Shown one piece after another: positions 23,721 through 35,644 of a stretch of 64,000 nt of DNA (positions are counted from its first letter, which is position 1; every line of letters starts with the position of its first letter). A program made the translations under genes and the position numbers. The notes under the pieces were generated by a model that worked only from the letters and a program-made list of their open reading frames with translations, had not been told where the DNA came from and ran no database searches. Source of the stretch: Polytrichum commune (taxonomy: Eukaryota; Streptophyta; Polytrichopsida; Polytrichales; Polytrichaceae); NCBI GenBank assembly GCA_950295325.1, contig OX485807.1:49072440-49136439 (forward strand). The letters run 5' to 3'.

Positions 23721-26700
23721 TGTTGTTGTTGGTGTGTTTTGTTTTTATTTTGTTCTTTGTTAAAATTTTAAAAAATAAGCCTTTAAATTTATGGTCAACA
23801 AGTTACAAAACATGTAACAAGGTCATCTCTCTTTAGTATATACTCTAGAATTTTGGCTCTTGGTTAGAGGCATTATGTTGTGGAATTTGGATTGAGAGGA
23901 GTAGTAGATGCAATTCTCGTAAGATGCATGGCAATGTCTTCTTGACTACGCTAGGATTGCGTGGGAAAAAGCTCTCAAAGATTCAAAGAAGGTCATCTAT
24001 GATGATGTTGTTGCCAAGTTTGACGTTAAATATGGTGGCAACAAGCTCCTCTACCATAGGTTGATATTTAAAATCATGTGGAACGATTGTGAGCCCGATG
24101 TTGGCTTAGTTCATCATCCTTAATTTGGTCACCCTTCTTGGGCTTAGGGTTTTGTGCTTTCATAGGGTTTGAATCCAATAAAGTTCCTTGCTTTGTTTTT
24201 TTTGTCAATGGCTTTGTATGTTTTTTGGCCATAAAATAAAATCTTGTTTCATTTGTCTCCAAATAAAAAGAAGAAAAATAATGAGACCATTGGGGTTTGG
24301 AACCCGAAAAAAGAGAGAGGAGCTCTTTGGGTGCACCTGGTAGAAGGGGGGAGGAACCACACAAGAATACCAAGATGTTAGGGTTTGTCCAGGTCACGGG
24401 TATAATATCCACTAAAGGCACTTCCAAAAACTCACTTGTTTTACTCTGTGTGGCAAAGGACACAACTCTAAGTTGACTTATGCTTATAATCAAATCCTTT
24501 ACAAGAGCAATCCAGTAAATAACTTCATGATTTTATATGAAAGGTAATATGAATTGAAGTTATGAACAAGTGCGACATTATGTGTAGAATTGATATTTAA
24601 GTACATTTGAACAAACCACTTGTCCAAAAATAATATGAGGTGTGCACTTGTGGGAACAAAAACATCAAATGACAACAACAAAAGAAACATCACAACAACC
24701 ACAACAACCACAACTTTGAATGTTTGTATTCCATGTTCACCAATCACCATGTTTGTGTAGTTTTGCGATCTAGTGTATGTCATATTGGTGATTGGAATTA
24801 TCCAAAATTCATGCATAAATTCAAATATACTTAAACCGTATTTGTTGTTGGTCTTCCCTCATTCATACCAATGATCTCAACTGATGAGTTGCAATTTTGG
24901 TATTTAAAGTGATGTTGTAAGGGTCCACGTTACAGTAGAGTTTGAGTGCTTTCAACCATTAAAATCTAAAATCTCTTATTAATGGAAAAGGCTGGGACTG
25001 TAGCAATTTTCTTCACACTAGAGCTTGAGGGCTCAAGGGACCAAGGGACGAATGGAGTCTGGGTGGATCAAATCCTTACATGAAGTCCTACATGGTATAA
25101 AATGGATTAAATGTTTCAAGGTCTATGGATTTTGTGCTATAAATTCCACCTCAAATATGAGGTGCATCTAACACAAAATATAATGCTCCAAAACCTCACA
25201 TCCCTTCATTAATTAGACTAGTGTATGCAAGGATAACATGAATAGGGAGGTTAATGAGAGAGCATTCGGTGGAGAGTCCAGTCGTACACTTGCAAGCATT
25301 TGACCACACAAAGCTAAATTTCTAAATTTGGCCATGAGATGGCGTTTGGATGAGTTAAAGGGTTCTAAGCTCACAATTTCATAATGGCTAGCCATAGTCA
25401 CTAGAAGAAAACTTGTCCATTGCAATTCATAGTTGAGACTTGGCTATTGTAACTCAATGGCAAGAAAATGTTTAAATAAATTATATAAGATTCAATGCAT
25501 CTTCAAATCATGTTAATTATTACATTTCATGCCATTTTCATTCATTTCTCACTTGAAACCAAATCACTACTCATTTACATTAGATCTCAAAAATCAGAAG
25601 AAGATGTGATGGTGATGGTGGTGATGATGGGTTCCCTTAATGTTAGATTTAAACAAATAGAAAACAAATGATCATATGAAAAATCTATTTCGTAATGGGA
25701 TAACAAGGGAGAACTTTTAGAAATTCTTAACCTTTTTTAATTATAGTTACACATATTCTAAATCCTAAATTTCTTGTAAGTTGTGATGAGTTGTCCTCGG
25801 TGGTTTGAAGTCCAATTAATAAAAGAGTTATTAGGCACTGAGGTGTCGAACCAAGTTCCAACTATACTCGTATCGTGTGATTCTTTTCTGGAAAATTAGG
25901 TCTCTGTGTTTCAAATTACCAGAATGGCAATGCTTCTAATATAATGGCAACGCTCACAAATTTATATAGTATCCAACACAAGTCACAAGTGGCAATGAGA
26001 AGCATTTGTTTGCTAGTGTCTCTTCAAATCTCACACATGTCTGTTAGCTTTGATGTTTCAAAATGAAGACACAGGGCATACAGGCTTGGAGACTTCTACT
26101 TAAATGCCATGATGCAAAGTCCCCTTTAGAATGCTCTATATATTATGTTGTTTGTTGCCAATGGTGTAACTGTGGAATTGGTTTTTCTAGTTTTGCAAGA
26201 ACTTTAAATGGATGTTGTCTTCTTGATAACAATATAAAGTTCTTGGTAGAAGGTAGAGGGTGTTGAAACAAACCCATTGCTGATTCAGCTTAATTTTGAA
26301 GTGCATTTAAATTAGTGGTAATATCCATGGTTGGCTTTGATAACAAGATAAAATTCTTGGTGAAAGGTAAAGTGCTGAAACCAACCATTTCCTCATTTAG
26401 CTTACTTTTGAAGTCCATTTAAATTACTGGTATGCATGATTGGTTTAGCATATTGGCTTACACGTGGTAGACAACAAAATGTTATAACTTGCACATCATA
26501 TGTTTATATTATCATTTCTTGAAGTTACTTATCCCAAACTTCTTATCTCCACCCTAGACCCACATTCTTACCATTGCAAACGGCTCTAATAAGAAAACCA
26601 CCACTTGCCCAAAACCAACGGGCCCGCTTTACTTCCAAAACCATGGGCCTCATCTTTTGCCCAAATGGCTCATGTACTCACACAAACACTCCACCCAATA

Positions 26701-27300
26701 TAACGTTGGAGCCTTTATAACTTTTGTGCACGGATCTTAATCAAAATATATGAGACTTATAGTTAGTTGTTACCCTAACAATGTCTTGATGGTTGTTTGG
26801 ATCCAGTTCCACTTTCATCTAAACCAACCCAATATCCACCCCCCTTGTTTTGCATCGAAGACATTTGGACGGTTTAAGGTGACATCTTTAGTTACAGGAT
26901 AATGAGGCGTGTGCCATGCATAAGGTGCACTTTGAGAGAGGGTTGGAATTAGTACTCTCTACCTTAAAGTAAGTACTAACTAAGTGTACATGGTGGTAAA
27001 GCAAAATAGGTTTCTCCAAATCACATTGATCATGCATGTGACAAATTGAAATAAATATGTTATGGATAGTTGTCAGTTAAGCCTTCCAGGATTTGCTTTG
27101 GTTTTGGATAGTTGTCAATGGAGAGAGGGGATTATTGCATAAGAAGCGTACATGGGTGCAAGCATGATAAATTGGACCAAAAAAGTGCTCCAACAATGTT
27201 GTAGTTCACCCTTTTATACCTAATTTACTAGTTTAGTACTCTTATTCTTGTCACAAAATCATGTTTTGTTATGATCTTATTGTTCCTTACCCTGCCAATG
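23721..27300. other. AT-rich repeat region, diverged copy of 11.8-16 kb
   Basis: Includes the second copy of the 5213-5345 relic (about 23940-24065), a stretch matching 12.6-13.9 kb (24.5-25.1 kb), and a stretch matching 14.9-15.8 kb (26.1-27.0 kb). In the last, a block of about 130 bp around GTTCTTGGTAGAAGGTA is duplicated in tandem (26233-26450). No intact gene was seen. Confidence 0.55.
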
Positions 27301-27759
27301 CCCAGGCTTGCTTGCTATTATACAAGAGTTGGCCCCCCCAGGAACACATGAGGCCCTCAACTTCACCCAAAAGACCCTGCGCGCTCAGTGCGAGAAGACA
27401 AACTCTTTGTGGGGCACTCTAAGACACAATGGCACCATGCACATGTGGAGTCTGAAGATCACCACTGAATGGGGAGAACCGGCTGCTAGTTACAAATGAA
27501 CCAGGTGAGTTTGAGAAATAACCCGGTCCGCCTCAAATTCGGTTGAAATTCAATACTTTAGGAAGATTACCCATCATTTGAGAGGAATCTAGGGAATATG
27601 CCTCAACTAAATAAATAAATAAAACCCGAAAGACCACAACATGTATGTATTATAATACGGTTAGACTTGGAAACACTAGGATTTTGACTGATTATGTGCA
27701 AAAACCTCCCGGGACACTGAAGATTACTTGATCATGTTTAAAGGAGGTGCTCGCTCTCC

Positions 27760-28415
27760 CATTATTGTAGTAAAGAGGATCCGTGTGACCTCAGTCCAAG
27801 GGAGCGAGAGGACGTCCGGGTAAACCAACAGCAGGAGCGGACACTGTGCTACCAAGGGACGGCCCCCATCGATCGCTCTGATGACGTGGCGGTGCACCCC
27901 GGATGACATCATTGCCTTAAACCTGATGTGCAAATCGGTCGCCCCGATGACGTGGCGGTGCAACCCGGATGACGTCATTGGTCTACACCCGGATCTCCAT
28001 AAGTTGGTGAGATAGGAGGGTGGTGCACATGGCGCCGGTCCGCCCTGTTAGCCGCTTGGCGGAGGTCCACATGGCCCCCTGCGATCGGCTGGCCGGGGGC
28101 GCGTGCAGAGGCTCACATGCATTCCAGTGTCTTCTTCTGCTTCCGGTAATCACTCTTCTCCGATTTCTTTACCTCGATATGTGTATGTGAGTGTGAGAGA
28201 GAAAGGAGAAAGAGGATGTTTTGTAGTAAAATAATTGATAAAGAATTATCTGGCGGAGGGTGGCGAACCCATGAATTCCATACTAAGACGGACAGTCCAC
28301 TTCGCCACCCTTGCTGATGGAGCTGGATGAGATTATCGCCTCTGCCATACGGAATGGCTGATGGTTGCTCATGTGCGCGGCACTAATAGGGAATGGTGCG
28401 AGATCATGTAAACAG
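27760..28415 (+). pseudogene. Family-1 member B (decayed)
   Basis: Nucleotide similarity to the 3' half of member A begins at about 27770 (GGATCCGTGTGACC, then AGGAGCGGACACTGTGCTACC). It covers the GATGACGTGGCGGTGCA block, which occurs twice 66 bp apart (27880 and 27946). An unrelated stretch of about 370 bp (28020-28390) with a GAGTGTGAGAGAGAAAGGAG low-complexity run interrupts the gene. It resumes with GCGAGATCATGTAA (compare the end of A) and its shared 3' flank. Frames are broken throughout. Confidence 0.65.
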
Positions 28416-29030
28416 CTATGGCGCCACTCTGTAGGGGCGAAGTCTTACAGTCTATCACAAGTTTTGTAACTATCACGCCACACGACCGGCTGTGTGGTGA
28501 ATTGCCAACTCCGGCCAAGCCATGGAGACGTTTGCGATTGCAGGATTGCCAGCTTCTCTGCGGAGACCTGGTGACTCTCACAGTTTTGTTTTTATGCAAG
28601 TGCATGTGGAATTGTATCCTGAGGATAGGCACAAGGTGCTCGTCCTGTGAACGGTGACGATCCAGATAGCTAAGTAGAATATATCAGAAGTCTTGTCCTT
28701 GTTCCGGGGTATAGTGCACTCGTAATTCGTGCTAACCGCCTGTTCGTTCACTTTTATCAATGCCCAAAAAGGATCGAGATAGGATCTGTATGCTCTGCCG
28801 GCGCCGTTCTTTAGCTACTGTAGGAGTGTGGCCGCAGCTTCAATTCCTGGAGCGTTAAAATGTCGGTGCCAAGGCCAATTAAAAGGTGTATTGGTCGGTA
28901 ATTGCTAACTATGTATGCTAATTGTGATACTTTTGCGAGTGTGCCTGTTCACGTGGAGGTGCTTAGGTCTGGCTATCGTCGATGCATCTGTAAGTTGCTA
29001 CTCTTGAGTGAAGTCCGGCAAGTCGTCGGG
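28411..29030 (+). other. 3' flank of member B, shared with A and G
   Basis: Colinear with 20116-20750 and, in reverse complement, with about 38800-39280. Shared landmarks include TCACAAGTTTTGTAAC / TCACAAGTTTTCTGTAAC, CCATGGAGACGT, GTGTGGCCGCAG and a CACGTGGAGGTGCTTAGG block. It is probably 3' UTR plus downstream DNA. Confidence 0.6.
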
Positions 29031-29139
29031 GAAGTACCTCTATAACCGCAACTGGCGTGTGAGGAAATAGTAAATAAACAGAGAAGCACGTTTCGGCGTA
29101 TATGTCCACTTGATCGGAAGCAGTACTCCACCACAGATT

Positions 29140-29379
29140 TCAAGTACAAGAATCTGCAAACGTGTTCTGCTTGAAAGTCCACTTGTAGGCACGTTGAGGC
29201 TGGGGATAATATGCACAAATTACCCAATTCATTTTAGCGCTTTCGTATACCAGAAAATTTAACTCGCCTATCGTCCTCAAGAAGACTCTCATAGTCCAAG
29301 GCAGCACTTGCACCAGTTTGTGCTCCTTCCACTTGGAATGAAGTGATGCCGAAGTAAAGGAGGACTTCAAAACATCCAA
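29140..29379 (-). CDS. Unrecognised 79-codon open frame
   Basis: ATG-initiated minus frame between family-1 members B and C, reading MDVLKSSFTSASLHSKWKEH and including NFLVYESAKMNWVICAYYPQ. The composition is protein-like, but no family is recognised and no other copy was seen in the window. It may be a gene fragment or chance. Confidence 0.2.
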   Translation of the reverse strand: MDVLKSSFTSASLHSKWKEHKLVQVLPWTMRVFLRTIGELNFLVYESAKMNWVICAYYPQPQRAYKWTFKQNTFADSCT

Positions 29380-29574
29380 CTTTTACTCTGCAAAAACTTC
29401 CTTTTTAGATTATATACAAATGCTTCGCTAGTAGCTATACGAAAAAAGTTTATCAATCTCATCGCTGCAGAGCACTCCTAAAATTAGCTGAAAGTAAGCC
29501 ATAGAAATTGAGACTTGCTACCTGAACACCTCTCCCCCCGTCGAGGGACAATTCGCAATTTCGCTGCTTTGGCA

Positions 29575-29625
29575 TGATCCTTTTGTTGCTGGAGGGGAGA
29601 TCTCGATGGTCGAATATAATTTCCA
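29575..29625 (+). promoter_or_regulatory. Conserved upstream block of member C
   Basis: GATCCTTTTGTTGCTGGAGG followed by a GATGGTCGAATATAA-like stretch, 329 bp before the C start codon. The same block precedes E (32760-32805) and F (about 36795-36834) in their own orientation. The near-identity of the first 25 bp contrasts with the surrounding divergence. Confidence 0.5.
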
Positions 29626-29903
29626 CTGTTCACCAAAGAAAAGAACTGTGCAATCGAGCACTTCGTGCACGTAAGTGCAAGTTTCTGGAAGTCCAACTCC
29701 CGTCTTCCTCTGTTGTAGGTGTCTTTTGCCGAGCTTTCATTGTCTAGTGATGGTTTCTTGTGGAGAACTTATTTGTAAAATAAATATGAATGTTCTTCTT
29801 ATGTATCAGTAGATTTTCGATAAGACTAGAGTAACGTGAGTGGAATCCAGGCGCTGTGCAGGTGAATGTACTGTGACCTACATTTTTTACGAGATTTGCC
29901 GAT

Positions 29904-30448
29904 ATGGCACCTGCGAAGAGGAAGCGGGAACGTCGACCGCTAGGCGTTTGCTTAGAGTTAGAGTTGCGAGGCCGGCTGCGAGGGCCTGCTTGCCGAGGAG
30001 GAAGTCATGGCCCCAACAGGTGAATGAGGCTGTGGAGTACTTTACTAGATTAACGACAACCGGCCCTGCAGGGAATTCGAAGAGTCACGGAGAATTCAAA
30101 GCGCAGGGAAGTTCAGGAAAGGTGAAGCAGACATTCCATTTGGAAGAGAAGGAGTGTTCGCAGCTTCTCCTGTCCCGATAGAGATGGAGAGCATCCCCCT
30201 TCAGGCTGTGGAGGATGGAATGCAATTAGACGACAGGAACGATGGGAGAACACAGTACCTTTATCGAAACTATTGATGCGGCCAATGTACTTAGCGGCGC
30301 AGCTTCTGCGGCTATAAAAGAATCTCACATACGGGGCCTGGACTTGGAAGTGCAGGAGCTCGTGCGAGCGAGGGAAGCGAGAAGTATGCAATCTTATCGT
30401 GTGGTGGAAGTTGCGACCAGTTCGGCGAGTGAGACGTCGAGCAAGTAG
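29904..30448 (+). pseudogene. Family-1 member C (multiple frameshifts)
   Basis: Start ATG at 29904 gives MAPAKRKRERRPLGVCLELE, aligned with the E and F starts (MAATNGQLESRPLGV; MAATPGERKRRPLGV). The reading then moves to another frame near 30000 (SWPQQVNEAVEYFTRL), to a third near 30175 (IEMESIPLQAVEDGM), and back by 30242 for the C-terminal block (GLDLEVQELVRAREARSM, then QSYRVVEVA). At least three frame changes and stops make a normal product impossible. The leader before the ATG is conserved with E. Confidence 0.8.
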
Positions 30449-30556
30449 ATAACTATACAATTCATTGAGCGCGTTGATAGTACCCCAGAGCTCGAGCACA
30501 AGCGAAGCGGAGATTCGATATGACACAATAAGAATGTACAAAATATTCCTTCCGAT

Positions 30557-30844
30557 GTGGTTGCAGACCAACCCGATCGTGCTGTCGGAAGTAGATTGCT
30601 GCAAGGCAAGAAGAATGGAAGTGGAGAGTACACTATCTTTGTTGAGGATGCTGCGCCCAACGTCAACGACAACCATGTTATAGACGACGGTCACGTACCG
30701 CGTGGTGTGGACCTAGATCTGGAAGGGCAGATGCTCGTGCGAGCGAGGAGAGTGACAAGTATTCGAGCTTTTCGTGTGGTGGAAGTCGTTGCGACCGCTT
30801 TGGAGAGAGAGCAGGTTATAACTATCCATTTCTCTCGTTGCTAA
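30557..30844 (+). pseudogene. Family-1 member D (3' half only)
   Basis: The frame carries RAVGSRLLQGKKNGSGEYTI, then FVEDAAPNVND, the C-terminal block RGVDLDLEGQMLVRARRVTS and IRAFRVVEVV. It is very close to member E but lacks the N-terminal half. No start codon or N-terminal motif is found between it and member C. Downstream DNA (30.88-31.08 kb) is the inverted counterpart of the E downstream DNA. Confidence 0.75.
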
Positions 30845-30879
30845 AACTGTGATTACACACTATCTTGCACTCCTGGATG

Positions 30880-31950
30880 CACCGATGTACTACTTCTTGT
30901 TTAGTGCTCCTACAGCAATGTACTTCTTGTTTGTGACACTCATCACGCTGCCTTTCGAAATGCTCATGTTCACTTATCAGAAGCATTTGCGTCCAGAAAT
31001 TCTGTCTGCTAGTAGTTGAATTGATCGGTGTGAAGTCCGTCCAATTCTTCCGACTGATGCATGATGATGCAGGCGATACTTTTGCATCCTTAAGTATACA
31101 GAGATTTGTTCTACAATTTTCAGGGACAAAATTCTTTCTACTTAAATCGCAATCAGAGCATGGTAAAACCTGCATTGATCCATCGATGCCCACCTTAACA
31201 CCACAAGAGCTCGAGCGGGGTCCAAAAGTTTTATAGTTTAGACACCTATCTTGGTGTCGTGGGATTCCTCTCGATGGCGTCTTTTTGCACATGCTGCCAA
31301 GTTTTACACAATTAGATTTCATAGTACCTTAGATGCATTAGATCGAAATTCCAACACATGAGCTTCTTCGCAGAGCATCTTCGCTGCAGCAGACTTTAGT
31401 GCCAGTCAATCTAAGTGATGCAAGACCTTGAAATGGATCACAGCCTACTTATGTAATCTACAGCATGACTGCTGCACGCTGCATCAGCATTACCGGAGGT
31501 CCTAAGTGTAATCGATTGTAGGAGTTGCTTTTTCCAGATCGACCGACAATGGCCAGTTGTGAGCTCGAGCATCAGCAGACATCTATTAGGCTGCTGGTGC
31601 TCGAGCTCTGAGATTTCAAGTGAGCATCGATATATAGATGGATGCAGGTTTTATATTAGGGGTACGATACCTCTAGTTCCATTCAGAATACGCGGGATTT
31701 TTTTCTTGAGAATTCAAGAACTAAGCCCCTTCTACTTACAATGCAAGAGTGTCATCCACATGATATATTGACTAGGATGAATTGGACGGACTTTGCACCG
31801 ACACAGTTCAGCAGATAGCAGGATAAAATTTCTGCACGGAAGAACTTCTGATGATGTGAACATGAGCATTGCGAAAAAAAGAATGATAATTGTCACAAGC
31901 AAGAAGTACGTCGTTGTGAAAGAACAAAACCGGGACTAAACTAAGAAGTG
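30880..31950. repeat. Inverted repeat at the centre of the family-1 array
   Basis: 30880-31080 matches the reverse complement of about 31740-31950. Shared landmarks are GTACTTCTTG, GTGACA, TTCGAAATGCTCATGTTCAC / TTCGCAATGCTCATGTTCAC and AAGTCCGTCCAATTC. The arms are the 3' flanks of D (plus) and E (minus). About 660 bp separate them, and this is the apparent axis of the mirror-image array. Confidence 0.8.
31561..31608. promoter_or_regulatory. 18-bp hairpin downstream of member E
   Basis: GAGCTCGAGCATCAGCAG, a 12-nt loop, then CTGCTGGTGCTCGAGCTC: an 18-bp stem with one mismatch that is a wobble when read from the plus strand. It lies about 420 nt past the E stop codon. A related hairpin lies at 35215-35280, in the same place relative to F. 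It may be a 3' UTR structure, a small-RNA precursor or an element end. Confidence 0.6.
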
Positions 31951-32026
31951 CATCATTGTGAGCACGCAGGAGTGTCGATAGAGTGCTATCAATGTTTTAT
32001 CAACGATGTCCATGGATTTCTATGAG

Positions 32027-32548
32027 CTATCCGCTCGGCGAAGCGGCCGTAACGAATTCCACCACACGATAAGCTCGAATTCTTGTAACTCTCCGGGCTC
32101 GCACGAGTTCCTGCACTTCCAGGTCCAGGCCTCGTGTGTGATGAGTTTCATCTATAGTGGGGATGTTGTTGACGTTGGGCGCAGCATCCTCGATAAAGAT
32201 TGTGTACTCTCCCGGTCCGTTCTTGTTGTCTTGCATCATTCCACTCCCCACAGCCTGTATGGGGATGCTATCCAATTGTACCCGGGTGAGGAAAGCTGTA
32301 AACACTCTTTGCACGTCAAATGGAATGTCCTCTTCACCGGTTTCAGCTTCGATGTCTGCGCCGTGATATTGCTGCAGCCCATGGCTAGTCGACGATAATA
32401 ATCCAGAGAAGTACTCCACGGCCCTATCCAGCTGTTTCTGCCAAGACATCCTGCTCTGGCCAGCAGGTACTTGCAGCCTGCCCTGCAGCTCCACTACTAA
32501 AAGCACGCCCAGAGGTCGACTCTCCAACTGTCCGTTCGTAGCTGCCAT
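32027..32548 (-). CDS. Family-1 member E, 173 aa, intact
   Basis: ATG at 32548 (MAATNGQLES) is chosen because the same start context (GATTTGT-GGATATGGC) is conserved in C and F. Blocks: RPLGVLLVVEL (11-21), QLDRAVEYF (39-47), IPFDVQRVF (75-83), DSIPIQAV (93-100), GEYTIFIEDAA (113-123) and C-terminal GLDLEVQELVRARRVTRIRA (140-159) followed by YRVVE. It is acidic to neutral, with no signal peptide, membrane helix or known catalytic motif. I recognise no family. The same blocks in E, F, G and H suggest a real protein. The sequence just before the ATG resembles a splice acceptor followed by a short 5' UTR. Family-level function is unknown. Confidence 0.65.
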   Translation of the reverse strand: MAATNGQLESRPLGVLLVVELQGRLQVPAGQSRMSWQKQLDRAVEYFSGLLSSTSHGLQQYHGADIEAETGEEDIPFDVQRVFTAFLTRVQLDSIPIQAVGSGMMQDNKNGPGEYTIFIEDAAPNVNNIPTIDETHHTRGLDLEVQELVRARRVTRIRAYRVVEFVTAASPSG

Positions 32549-32759
32549 ATCCACAAATCTCTTCGAGAATGCAGGTCACAGTACAAACACCTGCACATTG
32601 GCCCGGCTTCCAGTCACTTTATCTTTGTTAAACAAGATCCTAATTAACATCTAATTTACATACAGGTCCTCTGCAAGAAATCACTAAATCAATCAAAGCT
32701 CGGCAGCAGATAGACTCAACGCACAGAAAGACGAGGTCCTAGACTTTCTGCACAGAATT

Positions 32760-32805
32760 TGTATATTCGACCGTCGAGCTTGCCCTTCGAGCAACAAAAG
32801 GATCA
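32760..32805 (-). promoter_or_regulatory. Conserved upstream block of member E
   Basis: The minus strand reads GATCCTTTTGTTGCTCGAAG then GACGGTCGAATATA, 257 bp before the E start. It is the counterpart of the blocks upstream of C and F. Confidence 0.5.
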
Positions 32806-32829
32806 CAGACATCAATTCCAGCGAATCAT

Positions 32830-35000
32830 CCTTTGTCGGAGAAGAGCCGGGGTGACGGATTAGCAATCATTCAAAGGTTCTTGTGGCTTACTTCTCAACT
32901 AACTTCACCGGCTACACGAAGCGATGCTCTGGAGGGATGGTATTGATGAAATATCTCCGCATGTACATGTGAGGATGAAGGATGGCAGTTGGATCTAGAA
33001 AGATCTTCGAAGTTCACCGAAATCTTTATTCTCTACCAGTGACACCCCTGGGCGGCATCTTCTGCTATTAGGGCTAGAGAGAGGGAATTATCGCATGGGT
33101 CGACGGTCATAGGATATAAGAAGGGATTCTGAAAATCTTATTGAATAAGAATCTGAATCTTATTGTAATATATCTTATTTCTTTATTACACCCTATTGTT
33201 TGGGAACCTTACTATATTGACAACTTCATGTTTTAAAGTGAATTTTATTATAAGTCGCCATAGCCGAATTCTACTCATCTCCCTTGTTCATGTTGTTGGT
33301 CCAGCTACAATGGAGCGGAGCATGAGGGTGCTCTTGAGGAACATAGGTGTCTGAGTTTGATTTTTAGATGTATGGAAGCATTTAGTAGCTCGGAAGCATA
33401 TTTAAATGAACCACATAATTTGAGCATATTATAATCCCTAGCCACAATTGATGTACTACACACAAGCCCCACACAATTGGAATTTCAAATAAGGGTTCTC
33501 TAGCTGAGAGGCGTCTTAAGTTATAACAATACCGAGAATCTCATTTGAATAGTGAACTTCTTAATATGATAATTTTTCTTTTGATCATAATATATGCTTT
33601 TTCAATAAATTTGGTCTTCTACAAAGAGCTCAAAGAGATGTTAAAACCTCGATATTATAACATAAGTAGTAGGGGCAAATCTCAAAAATGATCCAATTGT
33701 AACAAAATGGACAATTATGTAGTTCAAATATATTGGTAACCATAGAACTCTTCATAATCGGTCGCTCATCCAAGAACAAAAAAGTTATCAAAAGTTATCA
33801 TAAAATCTCATCCTTGAAGATGCAGTATGATCCATAATTTCCACAATTTTTCTTACAACTCATCATCCACTCTCCTCTCGATGGCTATCCAATCTAGTGT
33901 GAATTGTGAACACATTAGAATTGCATGTTGGCAAATTGTAGAGACAATCCTTTGTTTTGCCTTGTGTACATACTGTAAACTACATTTACTAACTCTTTGT
34001 TGTGCTGTGCAGGAAAAATTAAACTCCGAAGACACAGAATCTCCTAATTCTATGTTATGGACGATGAAGAGCCATTTGGCTAAAACTTCAAATTAAGTAT
34101 CTACATGTGAACCTAGGTTACTCTTTTTGGAAGTACCATATTCTAGAATTTACTGTATTGTTCCTTGGGCTTGTCAGTGCCACCTGGATACTATATCACC
34201 TACGTGGATATGAACCTACGTCCTAGCTGGACTAGTGACATGTATATTTATAAACTGGACACTGATCCGCATGTTTTGATTTGCAAAACTTGAAATGGGA
34301 GGTTAGATTAGTAAGTACAAGCGGCTGAATCAGGCTGAGTTGCCACGATTATCATTCATTGCACATCAGGATCACTGATAAAAATACAGCCACAATTGGA
34401 AATGCAAGCATTCCATCCACTCAACCTGAACCTCCAAGAAATTAACAGCAGGAGGTAAGCTTGAAGAAAAAATGCCTTGTTTCGATTTACAACGTCAGAT
34501 TCTCCGCATGCGAAAACGAATTTCTCACAGAATGATACGCGGAGAAAACCATATTCAGAATATTTATAAATGTAGCTGGCCATTGCAATGCTGATCGAAA
34601 CGTCGACTACATGAGTGACACGATGTACACATTTCCACGTCCAATTCTACGCGGTCCAACCACTGTGATACTGACACGTGGTAAATGATTCAGACGAATA
34701 ATTGAAGTCATGATGCTCAACCGAAGCTGAGCCCGGCGTAATTTGAGCACGACCGACCACACACACATAAATTGCTGAAGTTGCAGTTACATCGACGTTG
34801 CTGGACTCATTCACCTTCGTGAGTTCTCAAGAACATTTGTGAAGAAGCGCACAAATCACTCAATGTCAAGTGGTCAGGATTTGATGCCACCCGAAGAGAT
34901 CGGCACCTCGATTGGTCTCATCATGACTAGAGACGCTTCGGCTCCCCGAATCATGTCGAGTACTCATCACTGCGAATCGCACAACACCCCACGCAGATAA
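32830..35000. other. Intergenic region between members E and F
   Basis: The part next to E (32.83-33.4 kb) shares landmarks with the DNA upstream of F (for example GAGGGTG...TTGAGGA at 33325 and 37066). The 33.4-34.3 kb part is AT-rich with no gene. 34356-34583 (minus) encodes a 75-codon frame with ISDPDV, homologous to about 47760-47990 near member H. 34.6-35.0 kb contains one G-box-like ACACGTGG (34674-34681) and no gene. Confidence 0.4.
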
Positions 35001-35214
35001 CAGAAACAGTAACTTTACTCTAAACTTGAGTGCCACTCAATCCAAGTGAGGCACGACCTTGAATATTATGGATATATCCCAGCCTGGAATTTATGTAGAA
35101 ATTCCGTAATATGTATGCTGCACATTAATTGCACCGGAAGGCGCATCAGCATGACCGAGAACCTAAATTCATTCCGCCATCAGGAATTGCTTGTTCAGAT
35201 CAACGACCAGTAGT

Positions 35215-35280
35215 GGGCTCGAGCATGAATCATCAGCAGGCTTCGGTAGCAATTCTATCAGCCTGCTGATGCTCCAGCCT
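35215..35280. promoter_or_regulatory. Hairpin downstream of member F, related to 31561-31608
   Basis: The inner stem is CATCAGCAGGCT (35231-35242) with AGCCTGCTGATG (35260-35271), 12 perfect pairs. An outer stem GGCTCGAGC/GCTCCAGCC, with one mismatch and a short bulge, extends it. It is about 365 nt past the F stop. The pairing is kept although the sequence has gained an insertion relative to the E hairpin. Confidence 0.55.
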
Positions 35281-35644
35281 GTGGTGTTTATATATTAGGT
35301 GATCATCGATGTAGGTTTTATGATACTCTGTATTGCTGCATTCTAATAAGGTACCTGGCTTTTCGTTCTTGAAAAACTCAAGAAAAAAACCCCGACTACT
35401 CAGAATGCAGGAGTGTCATCTACTTTATATTCGGGATCGGAAGAATAGGCTGACATCACACAGAGGAACGCAATTCAATAGCACAGGTAAATTCTGGGCG
35501 CAAGACCTTCTGATGAGTTAGCATGAGCATTGCGAACAGTAACGTGATTATTGTCACAAACAAGAAGTACATTCGCTGTATGCAGAAACACCAGATACTA
35601 TACGTATGTGATGATATTTTCTATCAAGTCACGCCGTAAAATGG

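Noticed and set aside
24074-24493. 139-codon minus-strand frame
   Set aside because: Lies in repeat DNA shared with 5.4-5.9 kb, where the frame is not kept. The composition is low-complexity.
30113-30694. 193-codon minus-strand frame
   Set aside because: Antisense to family-1 pseudogenes C and D, whose plus-strand peptides clearly match E. The antisense frame has no conserved block.
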